A stretch of DNA of 50,000 nucleotides from Cohnella phaseoli. GTDB lineage: Bacteria > Bacillota > Bacilli > Paenibacillales > Paenibacillaceae. The stretch is from the NCBI RefSeq assembly GCF_003386235.1, contig NZ_QRDZ01000049.1, positions 1 through 50,000 of the forward strand, given 5' to 3'. Below the pieces are notes generated by a model. That model was given only the letters and a program-made list of their open reading frames with translations. It ran no database searches and was not told the origin of the DNA. The position numbers were made by a program, and so were the translations under genes. This document shows positions 1 to 7,886 of this stretch, piece by piece (position 1 is the first letter of the stretch; each line of letters opens with the position of its first letter).

Positions 1-18
1 TCCGTAACTCAAGCATAC

Positions 19-68
19 AAAAAAACGCCCAAGGCTGACGGATTTCATTCCGTTTTGTGCCTTGAGCG
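19..68 (-). terminator. Possible rho-independent terminator, minus strand
   Basis: An imperfect inverted repeat (26-35 against 59-68, one mismatch) has seven A residues to its left. Read on the minus strand this is a hairpin followed by a T-run. No minus-strand gene lies just to the right, so its client is unclear; it may insulate the sigma-factor gene from antisense transcription or serve a gene outside the window. Confidence 0.35.
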
Positions 69-251
69 AAGCGAAAGGAATGGGAATAATCATGAAAGAG
101 ATACTTCCTAGAGTTGGCGGAGAGAATCCAATAGGTGTTGTACCGATTAAGGCTGCCGATTACTTTGGTAGCCTTCTGTGTATACCTGTGAGGTAACCTT
201 TGAAGGCTTCGACGGCACTTCTATATGAAAAAGGAAGAAAGGAGCGGGAGC

Positions 252-1829
252 ATGCTTCAGGTTATCGAGAACGCCAAACACGGGGATCGCGAAGCTTTTG
301 AATGTATCGTTCGGCACTATACGTCAATGGCCAATGCGATTGCCTATGAAAAGCTGCACGATCCGCAACTGGCGGAGGATGCCGTACAGGAAGCATTCAC
401 GGAAGCCTTTTTACATTTAAATAAGCTGCAGGCAGTAGAAGCATTCCCAGGCTGGTTCAAAGCGATTGTGATCCGGCAATGTTACCGAATTATGCGTAGG
501 AAGCGTCATCGTGTCGTACCCTATGAGGAAGTTACACAGATGGCCGAGAGTCTAATAAGTGTCCCGGATCGGATTGAGCAACGAGAGCTGCAGCGAACGG
601 TTCGCGACTCTCTGGCGGTATTAACGTCCAATATGAGAATTGCGGTTCAGTTATTTTATTTTCAGGGGTACACCCTTCAAGAGATATCCAGTTTCCTCGG
701 AACTTCGATTCCGGTATTAAAGAAGCGGCTCTTCGATGCTCGTCGTAAATTGAAGAATGCGCTGCCTGTAGCTGATTTGATCGCTGTATACAACCAATTG
801 TACGAAGGAGGGGAAGACGTGCTTCACATTGTTAACGGGGATTCGGTAGCGGAGAAGCTGCGGCAAGGTATCGTACAGGGCGACATTCTGGTATGGCGAG
901 AGGTATATCCGCATGGACCTGTATTTAAAGACCCGACTGTAGGCGACAATCGCTCTGTACGGGCAGAATACTTGGAACAAACCATGGGAATCCCTCGTTC
1001 GGAATATATTGAAGGAAGCGAAAGGCAAGAAAAGGTTTTAGCCGATTTGCACAAGTATGAGGAAATCGTGTTATGGTTCGAGCATGACTTGTTCGATCAG
1101 ACGATGCTATGCTTTCTGCTCCATTGGTTTTCAGATCGGCCTGTGACCAAAACAAAGCTGAGTTTACTGTGCATCGGAGAGTATCCTGGAATTGAGCTGT
1201 TTCGAGGGTTGGGGCAGCTTTCGGTTGAGCAAATGAAGACATTGTCCGGAACATGGAAGGCTATTGGAGCAGAAGAGTTGAACTTAGGCAGCGAGTTCTG
1301 GGAAGCTTATATAGCACAGAATCCACAGCCCTTGCAGCAATTGTTAAATCGAGATACGTCAGTTCTGCCATTTGCCCATGATGCATTCCAATGTCATCTC
1401 TCCCGATTTCCTTCTACAATTAATGGTCTTGGCATCGTGGAGCAGACTACGCTGGAAACGATCCGTGCCGGAACAAGCACTCCGCATACCTTATTCAGAG
1501 ATGTGGGAAACAAGCTTAACGCATTAGGTATGGGCGATCTGCAATACTGGCATAGTTTACGAAGGATGTCGCAGGATCCGTATCCGCTGCTGCAAATCAA
1601 AGGACCGGAGGCCGGATTCCCTACTTATCGTGACCCGTCGATCTCCTTTAACAATTGCGGTGTAAGCTTAACTGATTTTGGACAAAGCGTGTTGGATGGA
1701 AAAGAAGATTGGGTTTCTACGCAAGGGGTAGACGAATGGTATGGCGGGATACATCTGCAAGGGCATTCTCCACGATGGCGCTGGGATTCGTCCAAGCAAA
1801 CGATTCATGATGGAGGCATTGGGATGTAG
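252..1829 (+). CDS. ECF-type sigma factor fused to DUF1835-like domain
   Basis: Residues about 20-75 carry sigma region 2 (the acidic helix around AEDAVQEAF) and about 125-172 carry sigma region 4 (YTLQEISSFLGTS, a helix-turn-helix). From residue 190 the protein continues into a DUF1835-type domain (LHIVNGDSVAEKL, then GDILVWREVYPHGPV). The C-terminal tail, ending near WYGGIHL and WRWD, fits the segment that usually follows DUF1835. The role is inferred: a promoter-specificity factor whose large C-terminal half may act as a sensor or built-in regulator. An in-frame ATG at 225 exists, but AAAGGAG at 238-244 sits 7 nt before the ATG at 252, so that start is preferred (525 aa). At about 525 aa it is roughly three times the length of a normal ECF sigma factor. 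No anti-sigma gene is adjacent. Confidence 0.8.
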   Translation: MLQVIENAKHGDREAFECIVRHYTSMANAIAYEKLHDPQLAEDAVQEAFTEAFLHLNKLQAVEAFPGWFKAIVIRQCYRIMRRKRHRVVPYEEVTQMAESLISVPDRIEQRELQRTVRDSLAVLTSNMRIAVQLFYFQGYTLQEISSFLGTSIPVLKKRLFDARRKLKNALPVADLIAVYNQLYEGGEDVLHIVNGDSVAEKLRQGIVQGDILVWREVYPHGPVFKDPTVGDNRSVRAEYLEQTMGIPRSEYIEGSERQEKVLADLHKYEEIVLWFEHDLFDQTMLCFLLHWFSDRPVTKTKLSLLCIGEYPGIELFRGLGQLSVEQMKTLSGTWKAIGAEELNLGSEFWEAYIAQNPQPLQQLLNRDTSVLPFAHDAFQCHLSRFPSTINGLGIVEQTTLETIRAGTSTPHTLFRDVGNKLNALGMGDLQYWHSLRRMSQDPYPLLQIKGPEAGFPTYRDPSISFNNCGVSLTDFGQSVLDGKEDWVSTQGVDEWYGGIHLQGHSPRWRWDSSKQTIHDGGIGM

Positions 1830-1885
1830 TCATTGGTTGTCAATTTCTGATAGATTTGACCTGTGAACATTAGTTCGTTTGGCAG

Positions 1886-1915
1886 TTGATTCGGGCCGGA
1901 GCGATGCACTAACAT
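1886..1915 (+). promoter_or_regulatory. Possible sigma-A promoter for the LRR-like gene
   Basis: TTGATT (1886-1891) and TAACAT (1910-1915) are separated by 18 nt, 69 nt before the chosen start of the next gene. A short hairpin (AGACTC/GAGTCT, about 1937-1954) lies in the predicted leader. Sequence match only. Confidence 0.25.
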
Positions 1916-1983
1916 AGGGGCGATACTCTGCGATGCAGACTCTATCGTCATGGAGTCTATGCAGGTAAGAAAGGATGATAGAG

Positions 1984-3192
1984 ATGTCCTATGATAACCA
2001 AGCTCGTCCTCCTGCCGGCTCCGTCAGCGCTCCCGGCCGTTATCCGATCGACCTGACAGGTCCTCGCAGTCATACTCTTGTCATTCAGCCCGGTGTGGGC
2101 AGTTTATCTATCGGACCTTCGCAGTCAGGGAAAAAAGCGGATCTTCACGCTGCGCCCGATGCGAATATCGACTGGACCGTATTCGAAGCTTTTGCTACCC
2201 CGGCAGGCTCGCCCTGGCCGAGATTTCTTTATTATACGGGCAGCGATACGGGTTTCTTCGACTGGGCTCAGAAACGTCCTATTGAAGAGTTGACGTGGAC
2301 TCCGATTCTGTCTGCTGACACCGTGGTAGATGCCAGCCAGTCCATTGTAAATAACTTGCATATCGTGATGGACCTATCCGAGAATCGTCTTAGCTTGAAG
2401 CTCCCCAACGGGCATTTCCGCTTAAGCGTGTCCGGCGATTTATCTCGCTTCTCTGCCACTGGCGATATCCCTTCTTATTTAACATTGGCACCGCGCACCG
2501 GTCGACGCAAGAACGATGCGCCTTTCTTGCTGCCCGACCTGGGCGCGCTGCATCAGGTGAAGAGTCTTACGCTCCATAACGCGCCTCTAGGACAGCCGAT
2601 CTCGCTGGAATGTCTGAGCCGATTCCCTAATGTGAACTCGCTAAGCCTATGGGGAAACTTCTGCGACCTCGAATTATTGGCTCATCATACCCAGCTAACA
2701 AATTTGGAGCTGCGTTTCATGCCGGATCTGGGCGACTTGCCGCCCTTGGACGCGTGGCCGCTGCTGGACAGGTTTATCGCATTTAATGTGGAAGAGTCTG
2801 CGGGCAAGCGCCTAAAGCAGCAAATGAAAAAACGCGCTGTTGCCCGTCCTTGGACCGGTCATGCCTCGGTGAGTCAGCTTCGCAAACCCGAATGGTGGAC
2901 GACCGAATACGGCCGCCCGTTCTCGTCCTGGCCTAAGCGTCTGGCCAAGCTGGCTAACGAAGCCTACGACGCTGCACAGGCAGACTTGGCCCAGGCCCGC
3001 AGCATTGCCGACGCCGAGGCGACCATTACCGCTTTTACCGTGCGGTTCAATTCTCTTAAAGGCATCGAAACCTCCGAGCGAGAAGATCTCGGTGAAGCGG
3101 TGTGGCAGCTCAGCCAGTCGGATCATCGAATTGGCGAGCCTATTCCAGAGGAGATGGCGCAGCGCTGGTTCGATGCAGCGCGCGATTATTGA
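1984..3192 (+). CDS. Hypothetical protein with leucine-rich-repeat-like core
   Basis: This 402-aa protein has no signal peptide or membrane segment, so it is probably cytoplasmic. The middle (about residues 185-270) shows repeated hydrophobic patterns such as VKSLTLHNAPL, VNSLSLWGN and LTNLELRFM that look like degenerate leucine-rich repeats. The C-terminal third is charged and helical. An ATG at 1975 directly abuts the AAGAAAGG ribosome-binding site (1967-1974), whereas the ATG at 1984 has correct 9-nt spacing, so the latter is used. The next gene starts 20 nt downstream, suggesting co-transcription with immunity-type genes. I do not recognise a family; a partner-binding role within the immunity cluster is a guess. 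Confidence 0.6.
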   Translation: MSYDNQARPPAGSVSAPGRYPIDLTGPRSHTLVIQPGVGSLSIGPSQSGKKADLHAAPDANIDWTVFEAFATPAGSPWPRFLYYTGSDTGFFDWAQKRPIEELTWTPILSADTVVDASQSIVNNLHIVMDLSENRLSLKLPNGHFRLSVSGDLSRFSATGDIPSYLTLAPRTGRRKNDAPFLLPDLGALHQVKSLTLHNAPLGQPISLECLSRFPNVNSLSLWGNFCDLELLAHHTQLTNLELRFMPDLGDLPPLDAWPLLDRFIAFNVEESAGKRLKQQMKKRAVARPWTGHASVSQLRKPEWWTTEYGRPFSSWPKRLAKLANEAYDAAQADLAQARSIADAEATITAFTVRFNSLKGIETSEREDLGEAVWQLSQSDHRIGEPIPEEMAQRWFDAARDY

Positions 3193-3212
3193 ACGCAAAG
3201 GAGCGTTGGCCG

Positions 3213-3599
3213 GTGATCACCCTGTATGAGGAACAGCGACAAGGAGCTATAGCGAAGACTATTGAGCATTCTCGTGTCTCGCTTGAGAAGTGCTTGGAGG
3301 CTATCCGACGGATGGACGGCTTTGCATGCAGTCTGGTCACGATTCAGTACGAGGACAACACAATCATGGTCGGCGGAGGCAGTAGCGAGTTCATCGTTAC
3401 AGTCGAGACAAGGGCTGCGATTCGCAACCTTATCGGCACATTGGGGGAAGACGACGACTTTGTTGAGATTACAGTAGGCGGTCAAGCCTGCGAATATCCT
3501 CGGATGTACATCGTTAGCCTTAAGCTTGTCGAATCCGCGCTTCTTCAACTATTAACCAATGCATCCGTTGAGTTGGAATGGGAAACGATTGAGAAGTGA
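3213..3599 (+). CDS. Imm1-like immunity protein candidate
   Basis: A GTG at 3213 lies 8 nt after AAAGGAG (3198-3204) and gives a 128-aa protein beginning VITLYEEQ. A longer in-frame reading from 3102 would overlap the upstream gene and lacks a ribosome-binding site. The core shows a beta-strand/glycine pattern (TIMVGGGSSEFIV), a later VEITVGGQ strand and a helical end. This resembles Imm1-type immunity proteins of contact-dependent or polymorphic toxin systems, but the match is by eye only. It lies between the LRR-like gene and a SUKH gene with no toxin gene visible, so it may protect against toxins of neighbouring cells. Confidence 0.5.
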   Translation: MITLYEEQRQGAIAKTIEHSRVSLEKCLEAIRRMDGFACSLVTIQYEDNTIMVGGGSSEFIVTVETRAAIRNLIGTLGEDDDFVEITVGGQACEYPRMYIVSLKLVESALLQLLTNASVELEWETIEK

Positions 3600-3678
3600 T
3601 AAAGAGTCATTAAAGAAGAAAGGGAGCAACACGTAGCGACAAGCAATCATGCTGCTCTCTGTTCAAGGAGATTAACCC

Positions 3679-4122
3679 ATGAAAGATGCGCTAATGGAGA
3701 GATTAAAGACCTTCCTTCATCAGAAGGACAAAAGCACATTGCTAGGCATTCCGGCGAGCCGGGAGGAAATCGCTCAGGCAGAGCGGCGGCTGAATATCCA
3801 ATTTCATGAGGACTACGTGCAATTTATCAGCACTTTCGGGGGAGCTTATGCAGGTCTTGCCTTACATGCATTCTCCAATGGCTCCAGTCTCGGCAATGAA
3901 ACGGTTGTTGATTTGACTCTGGAATTTCGGGAGCAGTTCAAGGAACTTCCTCTGGCAGAGGCTCTTGAGACCAGCTATGTCATTTCTATGGATGGATCCG
4001 GCGATCCGATTATCATTGATCGGGCAGGCAAGGTGTTCATCTGTTATCACGATACCGGGGAGATGAAGCTATTAGCGGATTCATTCGAGCTTCTGATCGA
4101 GGATCATTTTTTTGAATGGTGA
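3679..4122 (+). CDS. SMI1/KNR4 (SUKH) family protein
   Basis: The 147-aa protein has the SUKH layout: an N-terminal helix with IPASREEIAQAERRL, the LxxxYxxFISTFGG-like segment (EDYVQFISTFGGAY), then a strand pair ending YVISMDGSGDPIIIDRAGKVF and a terminal helix with the FELLIEDHF signature. SUKH proteins are a large family of bacterial toxin-immunity proteins (YobK-like) as well as general protein-interaction modules. AAGGAG lies 9 nt upstream of the ATG. It follows the Imm1-like gene and is closed by a bidirectional terminator. No cognate toxin is next to it. Confidence 0.8.
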   Translation: MKDALMERLKTFLHQKDKSTLLGIPASREEIAQAERRLNIQFHEDYVQFISTFGGAYAGLALHAFSNGSSLGNETVVDLTLEFREQFKELPLAEALETSYVISMDGSGDPIIIDRAGKVFICYHDTGEMKLLADSFELLIEDHFFEW

Positions 4123-4179
4123 TTCGTCCAGTGCGACCAGCGTTGTTCATAAATGACGACGGCTTTCGCGAAAATGTGC

Positions 4180-4215
4180 AACAGGCCCTCCGCCAAATCA
4201 GCGGAAGGGCCTGTT
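4180..4215. terminator. Bidirectional terminator between convergent genes
   Basis: A strong stem (4180-4194 against 4201-4215, one bulge) with a 6-nt loop lies between the convergent SUKH gene and the minus-strand secreted-protein gene. There is no long T-run on either side, so efficiency is uncertain, but position and stem strength fit a shared terminator. Confidence 0.55.
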
Positions 4216-4243
4216 CGCTATAAACTATCGCTACTACGCCAGC

Positions 4244-4651
4244 TTAATTATGAATGCCGGCCATTACATGCCAACTGCCGGGAGCGGACAGGGTATAAAA
4301 GTATTGCCCTGCCGACGTTCCGGTAGCGATCGGGATCAGCGGCGCTCCCGATACGCCGGGGTAGATGTATTGCTGTGATGAGAGGGAGACGGTTTTCGAG
4401 CCGATCCATACGTCCGTACAGGACGACGCTGAAGCGGCCTTCGTTGTAGAGCAATCTTTTCTGTACACATTGATTGTAAGCGTGTCGTAATACTGGCCCG
4501 TATTGACGATTACGCCGTTGCCGAAATAAATCGTACCGCCGCTAAGCGTATACGTAGTGCTCGTGTAAGAAAACGCTGCGAATGCCGAGGGTACAAACGA
4601 AAGCAATAGGGCGAAAATCAGGAAAACGGAGAAAGCTCTTCTTTTCAACAT
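4244..4651 (-). CDS. Small secreted protein of unknown function
   Basis: The 135-aa product starts with a classic signal peptide: MLKRR, a hydrophobic run FLIFALLLSF, and a likely cleavage after AFA near residue 25. The mature part (about 110 aa) is rich in Ser, Thr, Tyr and Gly with alternating strand patterns (TYTLSGGTIYFGNGVI) and two cysteines about ten residues apart that could form a disulfide. GGAGGTGTT precedes the ATG on the minus strand. I do not recognise a family. Similar short beta-rich exported proteins are common in Paenibacillaceae. It is monocistronic, and its 5' region is unusually long and structured. Confidence 0.7.
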   Translation of the reverse strand: MLKRRAFSVFLIFALLLSFVPSAFAAFSYTSTTYTLSGGTIYFGNGVIVNTGQYYDTLTINVYRKDCSTTKAASASSCTDVWIGSKTVSLSSQQYIYPGVSGAPLIPIATGTSAGQYFYTLSAPGSWHVMAGIHN

Positions 4652-4880
4652 AACACCTCCATTAGTTTGTGAAGCATGTACTTACGGCTCAGCCAAGCAT
4701 CACCTCCTAGATTAGGCCCAACGTCATCGAACATTTTTAGAGTATGTGATGGGGCGCCTGTTAATTCCGGTTGGGGACCAATATGTACGTGAACCCGACA
4801 GGGGCTAACTGTTTATTCCCCTGCCCACTGCAAAAACAGTTCTGGATTCCTGTGAAACGGAGATAGATCAACTTACAGCG
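4652..4880. other. Intergenic region with alternative hairpins
   Basis: There is no gene here. On the + strand, CAGGGG/CCCCTG and ACTGTTT/AAACAGT pairings (about 4798-4845) overlap and are mutually exclusive, and they lie ahead of an orphan + strand terminator. On the minus strand this is the leader and promoter region of the secreted-protein gene and contains AGGAGGTGATG followed two codons later by TGA. I could not match a known riboswitch class. Confidence 0.35.
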
Positions 4881-4884
4881 ACCC

Positions 4885-4914
4885 GGTGCATCTCGGGAGA
4901 GATGCACCTTTTTT
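4885..4914 (+). terminator. Rho-independent terminator with no upstream + strand gene
   Basis: A perfect 10-bp stem (4885-4894 with 4899-4908), a GGGA loop and six T residues form a textbook + strand terminator. The nearest upstream + strand gene ends at 4122 and already has its own hairpin, so this terminator probably ends an unannotated short RNA. Confidence 0.8.
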
Positions 4915-4925
4915 ACTTCTCTGAT

Positions 4926-5021
4926 CTAGGGCGTGTATGCAAACCCGCTCAGAGGCATCTTTCACCCCCTGCTGCGTCACTTTTGCTTGACGCATCCCCG
5001 GAGTATGCATACACGCCCTAG
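4926..5021. mobile_element. 96-bp MITE-like palindromic element
   Basis: Perfect 16-bp inverted repeats CTAGGGCGTGTATGCA (4926-4941) and its complement (5006-5021) bound a 64-bp core. Inside is a second hairpin, TGCGTCA/TGACGCA (4973-4979 with 4988-4994). If the TA next to each end is a target duplication, the element is C-TA-GGGCG...CGCCC-TA-G, as expected for IS630/Tc1-type insertion into CTAG. It is too small to encode a transposase. It lies just before the -10 box of the TerD-vWA gene. Confidence 0.65.
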
Positions 5022-5076
5022 CGAATTGTGTTGTATAATGTTGGAATATGAATATAGGCTAAGAGGAGCTGCGTAT

Positions 5077-6384
5077 ATGACCCTTTCGACATCCACGCTC
5101 GTCACTGGCGGTAACGTGTCGCTGAATCCCGGGAATGAGCTGCAGATTACTGTCTCATGGAATTCCGCACCCGCTGATCTGGATGTAAGCTGCTTTATTG
5201 TGGGTGCTAACGGCAAAGTGGCTTCCGACGATTATTTTGTATTCTACAATCAGCCGTCCGATCCTCACGGACATGTGAAATTAAGCTCGACCTCCTCTCG
5301 TTCGACGACCTTTACGATCCGCTTGGACAAGCTGTCGTCGGCTGTAGCGAAATGCGTGTTTGCAGCTACTCTGGATGGTCCCGGCACGTTCGCGGACGTA
5401 TCCGGCTGCTCCGTGACCGCGCGTATTGGCGGACAGACCGTTGTATATGAAATTAAGGAAGCGACTCGCGAGACGTCTTTAGTATTCGTCGAGCTGTATC
5501 GCTACCAATCGCAGTTTAAGTTGCGGGCGGTGGGCCGTGGCTTTAACGGCGGTCTGAAGCCGTTGGCCGAAGCGCACGGCGTAGACGTTGCAGACGATGA
5601 TAACGCCAGTCAGACTGCACAACAGGTTGCGGCAGCCTCTGCGCCGGTCAAATCGCCAGCCTCCTCTTCGCAGCCGGCATCCGAACCCAGGATTAATCTG
5701 AGCAAAATCGATCTACTCAAAAAAGAAGTACGGGTTTCGCTAGAGAAGAAGGGGATTGGCTCGCAGAAGGCCAGAGTCGCTGTCGTGTTTGACGCTTCCG
5801 GTTCCATGTATCACTTATATGATGAGGGAACGATACAGCGCGCTTTCGAGCGGGTGCTTGCGGTCGCCGCCAGTATGGATGACGATGGAGAGCTGGACGT
5901 CTGGTTTTTCGCCGACGAATCGGCCAGAACGCCAAGCGTGAGAGCCGACCAGTTCGAAGGGTATGTCGATCGTTATTATTTTTCGGACGAGGACTTCCAG
6001 GATGAGCTGGGATGCGGCAACAACGAGCCCGACGTCATGAAAGACATTATACGCAAATATACCGTTGAATCGCCGGATGATCGTCTCCCGGTCTTTATCG
6101 TATTTTTCAGCGATGGCGGCGTTTACTATTCGGATCGAATTGCCAAGCTGATTATTCAAAGCTCCAAGCACAATCTATTCTGGCAATTCGTCGGTTTAGG
6201 CGAGGCAGACTACGGGATTTTGGAGGAGTTTGATACGTTGTCGGGCCGAGTCGTCGATAATTGTAACTTCTTCGCGCTGGACGACCTTGACGAGGTGTCC
6301 GACCGGGAGCTCTACGACCGACTGTTCAATGAATTTCCGTCCTGGCTGCGCGATGCGCGGAGCAAAGGCATTCTTAAAGGCTAG
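5077..6384 (+). CDS. TerD domain-von Willebrand A domain fusion
   Basis: The N-terminal 160 residues match the TerD fold (NPGNELQITVSWN, then LDVSCFIVGANGKV and DDYFVFYNQPSDPHG), known for calcium binding in tellurite/stress-resistance operons. An Ala/Ser/Pro-rich linker follows, then a vWA domain with the MIDAS motif DASGS at about residue 238 and FFSDGG further on. The arrangement resembles TerF-type proteins. The start is the ATG at 5077 behind AGAGGAG; upstream in-frame ATGs lie inside the MITE-like element and lack a ribosome-binding site. A perfect TATAAT (5034-5039) gives a likely -10 box, but no good -35 is visible. No other ter genes are nearby, so it acts alone or with distant partners. 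Confidence 0.85.
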   Translation: MTLSTSTLVTGGNVSLNPGNELQITVSWNSAPADLDVSCFIVGANGKVASDDYFVFYNQPSDPHGHVKLSSTSSRSTTFTIRLDKLSSAVAKCVFAATLDGPGTFADVSGCSVTARIGGQTVVYEIKEATRETSLVFVELYRYQSQFKLRAVGRGFNGGLKPLAEAHGVDVADDDNASQTAQQVAAASAPVKSPASSSQPASEPRINLSKIDLLKKEVRVSLEKKGIGSQKARVAVVFDASGSMYHLYDEGTIQRAFERVLAVAASMDDDGELDVWFFADESARTPSVRADQFEGYVDRYYFSDEDFQDELGCGNNEPDVMKDIIRKYTVESPDDRLPVFIVFFSDGGVYYSDRIAKLIIQSSKHNLFWQFVGLGEADYGILEEFDTLSGRVVDNCNFFALDDLDEVSDRELYDRLFNEFPSWLRDARSKGILKG

Positions 6385-6451
6385 CTGTAGGTGCGAAACC
6401 GGCTCTGATTCTCGTCCATATGAGCTGTATTTGTATTCGGGAGTGAGAAAT

Positions 6452-7300
6452 ATGGAGCACAAAAAATTAATTGGCGCATTCAAGAAAGAGATAGATAAAA
6501 TAAAAAACAACGCGATTAGCGATGAAGAGATTAAGGAATGGCACGATTTAATCAAAGAAAGCATTCAAAACGATCTTAAAGACGGATACAAAGAGACGAT
6601 AGCGAGAAACTTAACTCTTGGAATAGGCGTACATGCCGGAGATCATCCGAAAAATTTAATTTTAACCGGGGACAATGACGGGTGGAAATATATCACTCGG
6701 TTTCTTCTGTGGCAGGAACATATTTTGCAGAAGCTGTTTGATTATAAAGAGGTTTCTTCGAGAACGATAGGATGTATGATAGGTTTATCTATGTTGTGGG
6801 GGATGAATGATTTATCCCGGAGATCGAGAGAATATTTCCAAATCCTATTTGACGGCAATAAGGAGCATTACGCTCAAAAAGAAACTCACCATCTGTTCAT
6901 GGCGCTGTTGTACGACTTATCTCATACCGGACGAATCAGTCCAGAACTGTATGCTGTATTGCCGGAGCAAAATGGATATAAAAAGCTTCTTGATCATTGG
7001 CATACTACAGACGTAGAACTGCTGGGAGGTTTGATTATAGAAATTTGCGATCTTCATATTTATAGCTCGTTGGATTTGAAGAATAAATTTTCAGAGATCC
7101 TATCCTTGAATTATATCCCGTACGATGTACGGCTCATCGAAAAAATCAGACAAGAGCAAGGATTAACAAACGTTCAAGCGGAACACCCTTTGCTGGCGAC
7201 CCCGCTCGCTAATATTCCTAAATCCAAATATGAGTGGGATTTGTCCAAAGACGAAGTCTATCAGTATTTAAGGAGAGTTGAAGATGGGAAACACGGATAA
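6452..7300 (+). CDS. Helical hypothetical protein paired with a methyltransferase
   Basis: The start is the ATG at 6452 behind a GGGAG site; in-frame sequence upstream overlaps the vWA gene and has no initiation signal. The 282-aa product begins with a lysine-rich helix (HKKLIGAFKKEIDKIKN) and is predominantly helical, with short conserved-looking patches GVHAGDHPKN and GMNDLSRRSREYF. There are no signal peptide and no clear membrane spans. It resembles all-helical immunity-type proteins in composition, but I cannot assign a family. Its last 17 nt overlap the methyltransferase gene, so the two are translationally coupled and probably work together. Confidence 0.6.
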   Translation: MEHKKLIGAFKKEIDKIKNNAISDEEIKEWHDLIKESIQNDLKDGYKETIARNLTLGIGVHAGDHPKNLILTGDNDGWKYITRFLLWQEHILQKLFDYKEVSSRTIGCMIGLSMLWGMNDLSRRSREYFQILFDGNKEHYAQKETHHLFMALLYDLSHTGRISPELYAVLPEQNGYKKLLDHWHTTDVELLGGLIIEICDLHIYSSLDLKNKFSEILSLNYIPYDVRLIEKIRQEQGLTNVQAEHPLLATPLANIPKSKYEWDLSKDEVYQYLRRVEDGKHG

Positions 7301-7886
7301 GTTCGAAATGATCGCGAATACTTATGACACCCCGGAAAGAATCCTAATTGCCAAAGTATCTTCGGACGCCATTCGGGAATATGTAGTCGATGCTAAAGGC
7401 AAGAAGGCTGTCGATTTTGGATGCGGAACCGGACTTGTCGGGATGAGCTTGATAGACGAGTTTCAGTCCGTGCTTTTTCTGGATACCTCGCCGAGTATGA
7501 TTCGACAAATCAAGCAAAAAATTGCCGACCGCCATATTCCGAATGCCGATACCCTATGCTTTGATTTTGAACAGGAAGGTTTATCGGAGCTTCGCGCCGG
7601 CTATATCTTCATGGCTCAGGTTCTGCTTCATATTCCCGATGTTGAATTCGTCCTATCGAGGCTGTTCGAAGTTCTCAATGAAGGGGGACATTTGATCATC
7701 GTTGACTTCAATAAAAACGAAAATATCGTTTCGGATCTCGTTCACAACGGATTTAATCAAGATGAGCTAACCGCTAAAATGACGAAAATAGGGTACAGGG
7801 ACGTTCACTCTAAAACCTTTTATCATGGGAGCCGAATATTCATGGGGCAAGATGCATCGATGTTTATTCTGGATGCTCGGAAGTAA
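7284..7886 (+). CDS. Class I SAM-dependent methyltransferase
   Basis: This 200-aa Rossmann-fold methyltransferase has motif I VDFGCGTGLVG at about residues 45-55, the acidic residue after strand 2 (FLDTSPSMI), and motif IV-like FMAQVLLHIPD followed by LNEGGHLIIVDFN. It would transfer a methyl group from S-adenosylmethionine to an unknown small molecule. The ATG at 7284 follows AGGAG (7271-7275) by 8 nt; that site lies inside the upstream coding sequence. The C-terminus (GSRIFMGQDASMFILDA) resembles the cap of UbiE/YrrT-type enzymes. Confidence 0.85.
   Translation: MGNTDKFEMIANTYDTPERILIAKVSSDAIREYVVDAKGKKAVDFGCGTGLVGMSLIDEFQSVLFLDTSPSMIRQIKQKIADRHIPNADTLCFDFEQEGLSELRAGYIFMAQVLLHIPDVEFVLSRLFEVLNEGGHLIIVDFNKNENIVSDLVHNGFNQDELTAKMTKIGYRDVHSKTFYHGSRIFMGQDASMFILDARK

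Noticed and set aside
4738..4800. GTGATGGGGCGCC stretch recalling a fluoride riboswitch
   Set aside because: Only the first few bases agree; the second conserved block and the pseudoknot partner are missing, and no fluoride exporter gene follows.
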